Source of the DNA: Taiwanofungus camphoratus
Lineage: Eukaryota; Basidiomycota; Agaricomycetes; Polyporales; Taiwanofungaceae
Assembly (NCBI GenBank): GCA_003999685.1
Contig: CP021223.1
Span: 868,001-932,000, forward strand
Direction: 5' to 3'
DNA: 64,000 nt
Part shown: positions 10,413 to 22,329 of the stretch, piece after piece
Numbering within the stretch: position 1 is the first letter of the stretch
Layout: every line of letters starts with the position of its first letter
The notes under the pieces: model-generated
Told to the model about the DNA's origin: nothing
Seen by the model: the letters and a program-made list of their open reading frames with translations, nothing else
Databases searched by the model: none
Made by a program: the position numbers and the translations under genes

Positions 10413-13400
10413 TCATTGCGTCCAAACCGTGATAGTCTCCGCAAGGCCGTTCTCGTTATCAGAATAGTAGACGACCCCGTCATCGTCAACGCTCAATTGC
10501 CAAGTGGTATACACGGTCGATAAGCTGTAGACACCAACGGAAGACACTGTGTCGATGTCTACGATCTGCGGTTGGCAGTCGTAGTTTGAGTCGCAATCTT
10601 GGCTGTAATCCTGTATCAGGTGCATTAGCATGCTCTAGATTCTACAGTACGACTCAAAGTACCTGGAAGAAGCTGTAAAGTCCAGCACCTGTGGGAGCCA
10701 ATGGAAATTGGTGAGCGCTCCGATGTGCAAGGTGAAGATCCGCACCATAGACCAGAATGTTCTGTGAGTGGTTCACATAAAGAGCCCATGCCGCGCTAGG
10801 CCAATAGGAGGGGTCATTGTAAGCGCTGCTAGGAATAAAGGGTGCGGTCGGCGCAGGATTAGGTTGGAAATATGGCTGGAACAAGGTCGGTAAGTCTGAC
10901 GGATCCAGTCTCGGGTCACGCTTACCGTTTCCGTTTGGATCATCCCCATATAATGATTCTGAGCATTCACAAAGCTGTATTGGTACATGATGCTATGTTC
11001 GCCTGTGGGGTTCTTTAGTCACAGCAGCATAACCTACAACATTTCTCAGAAAGCTTACTGGCTGTAGAAGGAAATTCAGTATCTCAAATAAAGGAGCGCA
11101 TACGACACTTGCCTGTTCCAATCAACCAGACAGGACCCTGGGATTCTGAATAAATTCCACGGCCACTCCAGAGATTAACTTGTGTGCCATCTGCAATATC
11201 TCATGTAAGGTCCGTAGAGTATTATTCCACATGCAATGTGCGAACCGGATGAATCGAGGTCATGGTCAGCCAACCACACCCAGAGTCCCTATAATGGTAA
11301 TGAGCTATTCTGAGCAACGAGCGAGTGATATCTTTCACCTCAAGATATGCACTTGCATATTGGGTGATGTGCAGGGCTAGGAAGGCAGCGAAGCAATTGT
11401 TGTTGCTAGTGTCCGAAGTAGGGCATTGCGAAGCCTGCAAATTCGATCCGGACTCTACCAATACATGCTCAAGGGATGCACGCTGAGAGAGCAGATAGCA
11501 CGCACTTCCTCCAAGTCTAAGGGGGTGACCAATCAGCAGAGGCATACAGCGGTACATGACACGGGACTGACATGATATGAGTGTCCCATGTTCCCGCGGC
11601 GCCTTGCTGTCCAGACGGATCGTGGACGTTCCACTCGACGATTATAGCACCGGCCGCTGTGGGAATCGAAGCACATGAGCCTTCCGGTATCCTATCTCCA
11701 ACACAGGGGCATATACATACCCGGTCCTCTGGCGGTAAAAATCATATCGGTGATCTCAGCGACACCCTCGGACTGTGGCTCTCCGACTCTCACGACAACT
11801 TGCGGGTGGTTGTAATCTTGGAAATAGGAGCCATTCGCCATGATGGTGGACCAAGCTTCGCCAACCACTTGTGTGCCTGCCGGAATTGTGATCGTAGATG
11901 TAACAATGTATGTCCCAGCGTCGAAGAAGATGATATAACAGCCGGCATACTGGACAGAAAGTTCAGTATCAAATGAAGGAGCGAGACAGCACGAAACGCG
12001 ACGGGTCTCCGACCTGATTGAAGACATTCTGGATTGCTTCTGTATCATCCGTGTACCCGTCGCCCTTCGCACCCTGGGACTTCACACTCATGAATTGGCT
12101 TGACGAGTACTCAGCATATTGAGGATGTGTTTTTCCAAATATATATCCGGAGCTATCTAACACACTGGATGGTTTTGAGATTGAGCTTATATCGGCTTGT
12201 ACGAACGTCCCGGATGCAGACGTGCCAGAATAAGTGTTGCCTTGAGCCCACGAATCGATGGTGAAGCTGCCTCCCTCCAGCTGTACGAAACATAAGTTAG
12301 TTCACGATACTCTCAGAAGTGATTTCATAACTCGTATACTCACTACAACGTCACCATTGGCGACGCCTACAGCAGTTGGCACGTTGTTAAGTTGGATGTT
12401 ATTGAGCACAATGGAACCATCCAGAGAACCGTTGCTTGCTGCAGATGTTTGGACGAAAACGGGGGTGTTGGTTACGGTAACGTCAATGATAGCTTCTGCG
12501 CCGGCTCCTTGGCTGGGTGAACTGCCGGTTGTTAGGTAGAAGCCGACCTGCAAGCAGGGTGAGCAAACAAGGAAGCTCAAAGGTTGAGATGTACAGACCT
12601 GGCAAGTATTGATATTAACTCCTGTAAGGAGGTGTCAATTTGAATTCACGGAAGCGAGTCATATATCTTACTTGAGAACGTCCATCCCCAATTCCATAAG
12701 GCGTATATCTTGATCCATAATGAGACATGCGATGTTTGGACGAATCAGCTCAGGCAGATAGCACTCACCGCTGTAATCCACGTGCTGCCAATGTCAGAGA
12801 GCACATGCATTACCATAAGAAAACCTTACCAATGTCCGCGTTGCTTATTGTAACGTTCCGAACTGTAAACCTGTCATCGGCGACTTGTCGGTTCAATACC
12901 GCATTGAAGCCGGAAGTTCACTCACTGTTGATTTCCTACATACATGCCATACCGCCCTCCGTTGAAAACCATATCTGAAATTTCATGTCGGTGAGTCGAC
13001 CAGAACGTGTCAACGCAGCCATACCTCCCATGAAACCACCACTGACGTGATAATGTCAGCTCTGAACCGATATACTGCAACAGGTACTTCTCACCTTCCA
13101 TTTTCCATGTAAATTCCTAGACCGAGCCATCAGCACTGAAGTCGCCAAAAGGGGTACGAAGCACGCTGACCTTGGTGGTTATTTCCAGAAGCCGTTGACA
13201 TCTCGAACAGTATATTCATTAAGGATGTCGACTGTGACACTTGCCAGTGGATCCCCGTAGCACTTGAAGATGCCGACATTTGCGTGAGATCAATCACAAA
13301 GTTCCTCACTGAGCGATAACTAGAAATTATGCTATGTTGATGATAGTGTTGCTGATCTTCGGAATTGGGACACTCACAAGTTATCTTGGTTCGTGTACCA

Positions 13401-14175
13401 CTGAGATCCACCGCCATTCTCAATGTAAGGGTCCGCGTCTAATCCAATGCAGTCAGCTTGGTACAGCACAGAGTCGAACGAAGTGCCAAGACCAACCAAT
13501 AACTGCTATTCCGCTAAAACTCGAACTTGCGAGGAGAGTAGGAGGATTTTTGGCATCTCCAATAAGCTGAGTATAGTAGTACGCGATGATCGGGGAAGAG
13601 ACAAGATATGTCCTGGTGGCAGGTGGACGGTCATTCTAGATGACTGCCAGAAAATGGTAATGCAACCGACCCCTGTGGAAAGAACACGACTGCAGGTGTA
13701 ACGCTTCACTCGAGTATCAGATATAGGAAGCAAGGACAGACATGGAAGGGGCGCAGCTTACGTAGAGGATCCACACCCGTCGCCGCAACGATTTCCAGAA
13801 GAGATGGCATTGCTACATTTCAAATTTACACCACATGTCATGCGAGCATCCGTTCGATAACCTACTTTATCGCGTCCGTATCATCTGTAGTACCATCACC
13901 AGCTGCACCAAAGTCCTTGGAACCAATGATCAATATGAGATAAAGGATACCCGTTGCCGCAAGCCGACCTTGACGTTGCGGAAGACCTGATAGCTTGAAG
14001 GATCGCTGTTGAAGGCAGATGTTCCTTGGTGGGTGATGTCCTGCATCCAAAATGGATCATTAGGAGTCGAGTTGCCTGCACCAAGAGGCGCAGAGCATGA
14101 TGAACCGAGGCCGGTGACCGTCAAGACCAGCGAGCCCCAGAGCGCGACAACAAGTAAGATGGAGTGGCGGAGCAT
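10413..14175 (-). CDS. Secreted GH55 exo-beta-1,3-glucanase
   Basis: This is a many-exon gene. Exon 1 is 13969-14175, exon 2 is 13866-13915, and the last exons are 10926 up to the GEHS acceptor, 10746-10875, 10663-10688 (26 nt) and 10413-10610. The signal peptide MLRHSILLVVALWGSLVLTV is clear. Two tandem beta-helix modules each open with the GH55 signature: DFGAAGDGTTDDTDAI near the N-terminus and GAKGDGYTDDTEAIQ in the middle. Other family landmarks are NRCGDGC, YYTQLIGDAKNPP, YAGCYIIFFDAGTY, VVGEAWSTI, WLADHDLD, GRGIYSESQGPVWLIGTG and NILVYGAGLYSFFQ. Role: releasing glucose or gentiobiose from beta-1,3-glucan, in wall remodelling or attack on other fungi. One intron uses a GC donor (GCAAGT). 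Some middle exon edges are unresolved. Family identity is firm. Confidence 0.93.
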
Positions 14176-17100
14176 GGCTGACCCTTGAGACGTCGAGACC
14201 TGTACAAGGGTTATAAGTACGATCCCAGAGAGTCTCGGGGTTGGGCGGTGGAGCGGTCATGGTAAGGCAGATATTTATATAGATGCTGGAGCTCATTAGG
14301 AGCCCAGTATTGTACTGTCCCGTTTAGATGGCAGGCATATGATGAGAATCTCCCTTGCGCATTCTATGGAACCCGTGATAAAGGCACTGCAAGGCGGTAT
14401 CTTTAGAGAACGCGTCCCGACAGGACACGCGTCGGCAGCGAATAGTATGTCGATAGCAGGCACAGAAGACAGATAGACGCCTGATCCTTCCGCACTGAAC
14501 ATCGATGCACAAGGCAGAACGGTTACCAAAGTGCATTTCACAACGTAGACCCCATGATATGCTTGGGAGTGTCTGGAATAGATAAGTCGCGAACCCGGAG
14601 AAACGCATCTGTAGCCTGTCTCATGTGCTCACGTGCCATGACCGCACGCGTCTCCGTGTCTTGGGAACGGCAGAGAAGAGGGTCTCACCTAGAATAGCGA
14701 GTCAAGGAATCGTAGCAACAAGCGAACCAGATACCCGTGGTTATCTCGAGGTGCGCACTGCAGATGCTCTTCAGCCTCTCAGCTCTTATGATTGCGCGAT
14801 ATCAGATAAAGATAGACGAGACCTGTAGTGAAACGTTAGTTAAGAGTTGTTCGATACAAGAAAACAATCCAAGGGCGTAATATATACTTCCAAGGTAAGA
14901 CCAGACATGCGGACTCCATCACAAAAGGACGCGATCTCCGTTATCAAAGGCAACAAGCGTTTGGCTGGTGAGGATGGCGTCCAGAAGACTGCTCAAAATG
15001 AATTGCCCGCAGCGGTACCCCCTTCGAACTGCCATTCAACTGACCAATCGTGGAGTAGACAGGTTCGGAATAACCAGTTATCTGCCGGCATCAGAGTGCA
15101 ATGACACGACCTCGCTTCTTACAACGCTCACTCGCTTGCAGCATTCCGAATAGGAGCTCAGACATGCATTTGCGGGGAAAGCCTGCGCACAGTACTGGAA
15201 TCAGTCGAAACCAATCAACTGCCACAGGCGAGCCAGTGCCAGTGTGGTATGCAAGGAGATACATATGGTTCTCTTTCGGACCATGCTTGCAAGACTGACC
15301 AAGGGGCGGAACGAAGCACGGGGCACAAAGCCTTTGCAGACGGTACCTGACCTCCTTTGTCATGATATCAACATGCTGTAAAGGGTGAATAACGCCCACC
15401 GTACGCCATACACGTCTTTCAGGAACGGAACATGCGCAAGCGTGGTGGTGAGCTCGAGGGATCTTGAGTTGGCGGAAAACGCCACTGCCATCATAGAACG
15501 TTCATTCAGATGGATGTATCAAATCATCCACTACCTCGCTGTGATTGTCCATCAAGCACAGCGCACGGGTCCAACATCGTTGCAAATCAGTGCTTCGGGA
15601 TACAACTATCATGGCGTCACCGATAAGTTAATACATGGATCTCACCTGCGAAGCTTAAATCCGTCATCACTTGACAATGCTAAGGGAAGACGAGGGCCTC
15701 AACGCAGTCATCTGACAGCATCCCCGGGAGATTCTTGAGGGAAGCATTCGGGCAGGCAGGAGTCGTAACATGTCAACAATTCGTCACACTTCACCAGTCG
15801 ATCTTCTGAAGCGTTGTCATTATAGCAGAGATTTCACAGATAAAAAACTCGTGGCAATAGATAAGAAGCGACGCGCCATGTTAGCGCCTTGTGAGAAGTC
15901 CAAAGAGCACATAGCCTCCGGTAAGTTCGCCAAGTGGAGAATCGAAGAGCACAAAACCAGCTAGCCATGAAATCTCGGATCCTATCCCGATCCATGGTCG
16001 TCTAAAAGGACTGCATAAGCAGCATGGGTGTCCCCTGAGCAGAGAACACCAATAAAGGCGTAGTCCCAAGTCTTGCTCTCTGAATCCATCGGAAAACAGT
16101 CTGCAACACATTGAGATATCAAAATTCGACAGAAGGTATGTATCACCTTCGTATGGTCACTCCCGACTTAGTGGATGGTATCAGATGGTCCTTAGCCAGA
16201 TAGCGACCGAGAGCTAAAGATACAGGAAAGGGGGACGGACCTAGGCCTTCTTTCAAGCATAAGCCCGTCTCTCAGCGGGCCTGTGATATCACTCGAGAGT
16301 CGATGACTCTCCGATGAAAGAATCAGTGGTCTCGAAGAAGTCTCCTAACGCTGCGGTCCGAAAACTTGAGGTGACGCCCTTCGGCCATGCCGTTACCCTC
16401 CTTCGCCGTGTACGTACTCGACCATCCATCAACCGCCAAAACCGTGGTCGTCGAAGTCCGGATGGGAGGAGCAATCTGGAGAAGGCCAAATGTCGAATCA
16501 TGGCGTCCATAGACGACCACGAGGCAAGTACCCCAAGCGCTTGTGGTGAACTTTACGGACGTCGGTCTTGATGCCCGCGAGCCGCAGTCGGTCGATGGTA
16601 TCCTCGTTCAAGTCATACTTCATGTTGGGCAAGTCCACAACAAGGTTGATCGTCAAACATTGCAGGCGGCAACGGGTGGTTCCGCTCACGCCAGAGTCGA
16701 TTCAAGGTAGGAACTGATCGGCGTTAACGTTGTGGCGCACTGGTGCGTCCAGCCCGAGCACGCCTGACCCGTAGCGCCGCTTTCCATAAGCATAACGCGG
16801 ACTCCAACGGACAAACTCTTCTCATTCACGAAAACAGAAGTAATCTTCATTTTTGCTTCCCAATTTGCATAATGTGGACAAGAGTGGAGTCGGAGGCCGT
16901 CACTCAGCAAGGACCGTCCAAGTCGGTGAGTCGGCCGCAGGTGTTCACGTTACGCTTCCAGACTTCTGAATAATCCCCCCCCATGACTTACTCGCTGGCC
17001 GTCGGCGCAGGCGGCCGCTGGTCATCGGAGGGAGCGTCGAACAAAGTTTCCTTACTTGCCCCTTTGACTCCTCTCGCCGGCATAGCCTTCCCTGACTAAG

Positions 17101-17237
17101 CCCCAGCGTAATACCAGGAACTATTCGGAACCATCGTGGGTATGAGGTCATGTCAGACCCGTTGGAGACCTTGTCGCAACATATAAGAAACGGAGACTTG
17201 GCCGACTTGCCCAACATAGGGTCAACCAAGGTCCAAG
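14176..17237. other. 3-kb gene-poor stretch with possible decayed coding
   Basis: No intact gene was recognised. The minus strand between about 16300 and 17230 contains protein-like pieces, for example near 16950-17050 with a plausible splice joining PPAPTASE to VWKRNVNTCGRL, and 16498-16689 (YDLNEDTIDRLRLAGIK). Each runs into stops, and no consistent gene model emerged. The remainder holds only short frames. It may be a decayed gene or mobile-element relic. Confidence 0.35.
14271..14282 (-). promoter_or_regulatory. TATA box of the GH55 gene
   Basis: On the minus strand this reads CTATATAAATAT. It is about 95-105 bases upstream of the GH55 start codon, a normal spacing for a fungal TATA promoter. 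Confidence 0.6.
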
Positions 17238-18717
17238 ATGATCAATCCGTTCATATTCTCTCTACTTCTCGGCGCTCTTGTGGAGTTTGTGCTTTCCGCG
17301 CCCTTCACTCCTAATGGCGGGTTGGACACCAATTCATCATCCCCAGTCTATCAGCCACTCAGCGACTTTGATTTTCAGTCATTGGTGCGTTGATGCATGT
17401 CCAATGTATTTACTTCTACTTCCAAGCTGATTGTATCCCCAGAACCTCGCGCTGAACCAAGAGCTTATTGAGCTCGACCTTTTCCACCATGGTCTCGCTC
17501 AATTCTCCGATGAAGACTTCGAGGCAGCCGGTATCAATGCGTCGGACAGGTATCTCATTGAATTTATGGCAGATCAAGAGGTTGGACATGCGATGATGAT
17601 CACTAATATGCTTGGCGGTAAGTTCCCCTTCTTAATCTGTAACCTGCCGGGCGCATCATGACCGCCCCTATTGTGACCAGTCAACAATGCCTCTAAATCC
17701 TGCAATTACTCCTATCCTTTCCAAACGGTCCGGGAGTTCATCGACTTGAACATGAAGGTCAGCACCCAGCCGTTCTAATATATACATTAGCGTATTAACT
17801 GATCAAATAGGTCACTCGTTTCGGCGAGTCCGGTACTTATGGCTTCCTCGAGCATCTCAACTCGCGTGCTGCTGCGCAGCTGCTGCTCCAGTCGATTACG
17901 ACTGAGGCCAGGCAGCAGATGGCCTTCCGACAGCTCGAGGGTATGTTCCCTATGCCCGTGAGTCCTGCACTCAATCTGCGCCATTTCTTTACACGAGTGA
18001 TCTAACCTGGATCGCAGTTCTGGTTCGTGCCAGCCATCACCCAGAGTATGCAGTGGACTCTGATGGCGCCGTACATCACGTCATGCCCCGCTTCCAACCC
18101 GCGCATTGAGTTCCAGAACTTCCCAGCGCTGAATATCACGGTAAAGATAGTCACTTTCTGACACGCAATGAATATACTTAAAGTCGTTGCAGAACAACCC
18201 GAATGCCACGATCATGACTAATGGCTCGTTTCCTGCCATCACGCAGAATCACACCGCCTTCTCCGGGCCCAATAACACGCTGTACCTTACCTGGGAAGAG
18301 CCTGGCAGGCAGGTCGGTCCCAATAACTCCTACACCACCAATTCTACCGCCGGTGCTCCTTCAGTGAGTATTTATAGACTACAACTCGACCTCCAGCAAG
18401 AGGAGTAATTTCTGTCATGCAGTTCGTGGCATGGATCTCGCAGCTGAATACGACTTATACACCGTTGACGAACGTCAGCAACAACACTGGCCAGACGACG
18501 CAGCCCGGTGGCCAGATCTACGGCAACAACACGTTCTCACTCATCAACGGCACAATGTAGGTATCAGCACTTTGCATGCGTTGGAAGTTGTCCTAACCGA
18601 GTGTCGCACATCAGGTTTGTCCTGATCACGGACAGCAACCCGTATATCACGCCTGCCAACGTGAGTCTACTCAACCAGCACGTCGTTGCTGGGCCAGCGA
18701 TGTATGTTGCTGGCTGA
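17238..18717 (+). CDS. Rds1-like secreted ferritin-like protein
   Basis: Eight exons (17238-17384, 17443-17617, 17681-17757, 17811-17957, 18018-18140, 18193-18363, 18423-18556, 18615-18717) give 358 residues with every phase consistent. A signal peptide (MINPFIFSLLLGALVEFVLS) precedes a four-helix ferritin-like domain at about residues 48-190. It has Glu/His positions in NQELIELDLFHH, EFMADQEVGHAMM and TTEARQQMAFRQLEGMFP. The C-terminal half is Asn/Thr-rich with many possible N-glycosylation sites. Fungal relatives include S. pombe Rds1, a stress-regulated protein; the reaction, if any, is unknown. The family call comes from the helix pattern and architecture. Confidence 0.85.
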
Positions 18718-19051
18718 GCGTCTTGTCAACAAAGTTTGTATGACGTCTTGCGATGGATGGGACAGTAGTAGCTCGCAATGATTTTACATACTAGATACTG
18801 CAAAAGTAATTCTCTTCTCGCTTCATAGTACATTACATACTCTTATTGCAATGTAATGTTATAACTACGATTAGCAGGTGCTCCAGCGGAATTTTCCCTT
18901 AACATGTAGCCATAACTTGGAGAGGAACGAAACAACCAGGATAGATTTGTACGCGCGACAGGTCGGCTCGAGGACTGGACCGATATTGAAGTTGGCTATT
19001 ATTCTATGCGGCTGATAACATATAATGGAATCGTCTTGAGGTCCGTGACGA
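18718..19051. other. Convergent 3' interval
   Basis: 334 bases lie between the stop codons of the Rds1-like and Ap4A phosphorylase genes. The interval is AT-rich, which suits polyadenylation of both. No gene. Confidence 0.4.
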
Positions 19052-20382
19052 CTAGGAGTCCGCCTCCTGAGCATGTTCATCGATCTGCAGATCATGTACA
19101 CTCTCCAACCCAACGCCCCGTAAGATCTTGCCAATCCCCTCAACCCTAACAGCTTCCAACTCCTTCTCGCTTTTTACCAGTAGCATGCCAGCAAAGCCAA
19201 GGGCGTTGACGCTGAGAGGGTCGCCTGTCTCACTGAGCACGTAGTTCTCCTTCTTTCGAGGAATCACATGCATGTGCTCGAGCGTGAGCAGGAAGTTGTA
19301 CGATGGAGACCCGGAGGGGTAGTCTGGGTCGTGTCGAACCGTAGAGATGGTGAGGTCGAGCAAGGAGAGAAAGGCATCGGCAAGACTGCGTTCGAGTTCA
19401 TCGCGGGTTGCAGGAGTGAGTGATCGAGGTAATCGACGGACGTGATTGGCATATGGCAGCGAGCTCAATGCGAAGGGGCGGTCTGAATACAATGTGATGC
19501 ATGAATATCACAACGGTAGCAATGCTACTTTGCTTACCGTTCACCTCCAGATTCGCCGCTCGTGCAAGCCTCTCGACTGGAGGGCCGTCGTCGTCTACCG
19601 GGATCAGTTGTATGTGTTTATGGGGCTGACTTGCTCCGCTGAGGTCCCCACCTGTGGCCGCAGTACATATCAATGAACAATCTGCTACAGTAAAGTTCTT
19701 ACAATTGTAAAATGCGAAAAATTTTCTACCGACTTTTTGAGCCGCAACAAGGAGCGTGTAGACTTGCACAAGGTCTACAGGTAGTAATGGAGACGTTTGA
19801 GATTGATAATCTGTTTGAATATTAGTTCGGCATACTGTTCATCGATAAGTAGAATTTACCCTTCGTAACGAGGAGGATGTGATGGGGCACTACGGAGTAC
19901 TTGTTAAACTGACCAGTTTATCGCCAAAGAAGAAGCGAGAGAGGATGGGCAAAATAGAGATGAAAGACATTTATTCAATCTTCCCTCATCGACCTTCACG
20001 ATTCTCCGATACGAACCAGGATGACATATTCTGCTTCTTCCTCCTCGTCTCGCAGGTCCCCAAGGTATAAGTTGGGAACATAGGGCGGAGCGAACGGGTC
20101 TGACTTATTGACTTTTGCCTGTTCGGCGACGTCAAAACGGGGAGCCGGTAATTGTGGCTTCTTCTGCAGCGCTGGACATAGACGGATTTCAAACTATTAC
20201 ATGAACGTACCACCTGGGATGTGAAGTCAACGAAACACTACAGAGCGAGTTGTCTGTACCTGCACGCCGTAGTCCTCGTACTTGTAGACGGTTGATGGGA
20301 AGAAGAGAAGATCTCCGGACGCGAGCCCTTTCTCAAAGCTCTCAGGGAGTTTTGAGATGACCTCGGAAGGAACTTGGTCCAT
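19052..20382 (-). CDS. APA2-like: Ap4A phosphorylase (ATP adenylyltransferase)
   Basis: Six exons (20260-20382, 20017-20193, 19860-19908, 19703-19810, 19538-19651, 19052-19482) give 333 residues. Diagnostic stretches are FNKYSVVPHHILLVTK, GRKFFAFYNCG, GASQPHKHIQLIP (the HxHxQ active site; the central His forms the AMP-enzyme intermediate) and the C-terminal PSYNFLLTLEHMHVIPR. Role: phosphorolysis of diadenosine tetraphosphate to ADP and ATP. The family is cytosolic or nuclear in yeast. An in-frame ATG at 20577 would add 65 residues that contain no Asp or Glu and look like a mitochondrial presequence. The shorter start is listed because it matches the usual family length. Confidence 0.93.
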
Positions 20383-20939
20383 CGCCGCAGAAACAGCACT
20401 CAGCCAACTGTTCTGTGTCGGCTTTGCACAGGGGGAGCTCGGACTCGAGACCAGTGTGCTCTGAAAATAGTGGAAAGATTGGACGCGATATGGTAAAGCA
20501 AGCGTGAGGTTTAGACACGAAGTTCTTGCGAGCGAGATACTCGATTTGAACAAGCGGATATGAAATGGCATGCGCATGAAACAAATGCAGACTTCAAACG
20601 CGCATCAGTGGCTAGTACAACATCGTCCCGTCGTACGGGACTTCACACTCACATGGCGAGTAGACTGTGAATAGGTCTGTCAACCGCAGGTCGACTCCAT
20701 TTCTCTAATAAGTACAGAAGCAGTGATACAGCGAGACGATAAAGAAAAACAACAAAGTAAAGCAAAGTAGTAAACCCAAATGCTGTGGCGAGGTAGAATC
20801 TTCCTACAGGGACAGGATCAGTAGGCCAAAGGTCAAAAGAGCGACAACAAAGAATGGTAGTATGAAGGAATGACAAAATGCAGCAAATGAATCCAGCCAA
20901 CTGCTGGGAGGTCTCCTCGCCCAAAGTAAATCGAGTGCA
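20383..20939. other. Upstream region of the Ap4A phosphorylase gene
   Basis: 557 bases lie between two minus-strand genes. The part nearest the phosphorylase (20383-20577) is an open in-frame extension from an upstream ATG. The rest is the 3' flank of the four-helix membrane protein. Nothing else was recognised. Confidence 0.4.
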
Positions 20940-21578
20940 CTAGGCACGCCCACCTCTTCCTCTATTGTTCTTGGCCTCTTCCATTTTCTCTCCCAGTACC
21001 ATGGCCCGCGTGTAGGCCATTGCAGCAATGAGGGAATACAAAGCGCCGTTTGTGCCCTGCCGCATAGCGATCAGATGAGTAAGATGTTATAAAGACTGCA
21101 ATGCGCACTTGATAGAATAACACAGCCATAAATGCTTGCATGATTAATGCGACGACCCTAACAATGAAGTTTCGATGCAACGCGGTGTTCTTCATGAAAG
21201 GCGCAGGATAGTCCAAGGCCACCAGAGCAAAGCCTAGAATCATCGATAAGATAGGAATGACCGGTGCTTTCACGATAACCGCAACAAATCCAGCGACGTT
21301 TGGAGAGGGTCTATGAATCGAGTAATCAGGGGTAAGAAACGATTGGCGAATATATCAATTTGAGAAGAGGTCCGACACTCACTGCAGTCCTCCGGGATCA
21401 CGAATAATACCACCCACGAAATCCCAAAAGAATTTGCGGTAGTAAATGGCGAAAAATGAAGCCCATATAGTGTCTGAACGGCTGAGTCTCAGGAATATGT
21501 TCAGGGCCTTGATTACTCACAAACGGTGGCTGTCAAGGACAGATAACGAGCCCATTCATGCCAAATCAAGTTTCCCAT
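20940..21578 (-). CDS. Small four-helix fungal membrane protein (DUF7727-like)
   Basis: Four exons (21521-21578, 21383-21473, 21109-21310, 20940-21056) give 155 residues. The start MGNLIWHEWARYLSLTATV leads into a first hydrophobic helix (TIWASFFAIYY). A conserved loop (WDFVGGIIRDPGGLQPSPN) comes next, followed by VIPILSMILGFALVALDYP, VVALIMQAFMAVLFYQ and a last helix, GALYSLIAAMAYTRAM. The charged tail is KMEEAKNNRGRGGRA. The pattern matches an uncharacterised fungal integral membrane family; its function is not known to me. Exons join without frame conflict. Confidence 0.8.
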
Positions 21579-22329
21579 GTTATAGGAACTATACAAGACG
21601 TCAAAGATTTGGCAATAGATGGATGCAAAACTCTGAGCGCTGCTCTGCTGAAGAAACTAAAAGTTCAACCAGAAAACAGAAGGAACGCTTGCTCTCGGTG
21701 AGCAGGTAGACGAGGCAAGAAGCAAGAACCGATAGTTCCAGCGAGCTCAGCTCGACCAACAGAAAAAAGTTGGAAGGGAAGGGGAAAGAGTAAACACAAA
21801 CTGTAGGGAGAATCCATATTGACGGTAGCGGCTCATATACTTCGGTGCGTGACACGCGTCACCGTCGTGAGGACAACAAAGATAGGAAACCAAAGGTCAC
21901 GCTTCATGTCACAGCTTCAGACAATGCAATAAATAATTAATCATGCTAAGTAATTGTCCCCTGCCCAGGCTACCCTCGTGGATGCTGACTGACCCCACGA
22001 TTCCGCACTTCACTCAGACAAGTAGATGATCGTCGTCAATGTCACTGATACCATCCGTAACGAAGGTCGATTTCGACCCCATATACGTTCCAAGGATACC
22101 TCCACGAGTTCGACACAAAGCATGCTTTGCGATCTTCGAGTCGCATCCATGAGAAAGCCACGCTAGTGGCTGGAGCTGCCATTCAACCAACAACAAGCGC
22201 TGTTACATTACAAATACTCAGACCCGTATGGTGATAAACACGCAAAAAGTACAGCGAACACGCTGCTGAACAAAGCGGTGCAGACAGCATAGCATCTATC
22301 ATAACAGTAATTTAGGACAGCTGTCAGCG
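21579..22329. other. Intergenic region
   Basis: About 750 bases hold the promoter of the four-helix membrane protein and the 3' flank of the Ser-rich membrane protein. A 60-codon minus-strand frame (22014-22196) shows no family features. Confidence 0.4.
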
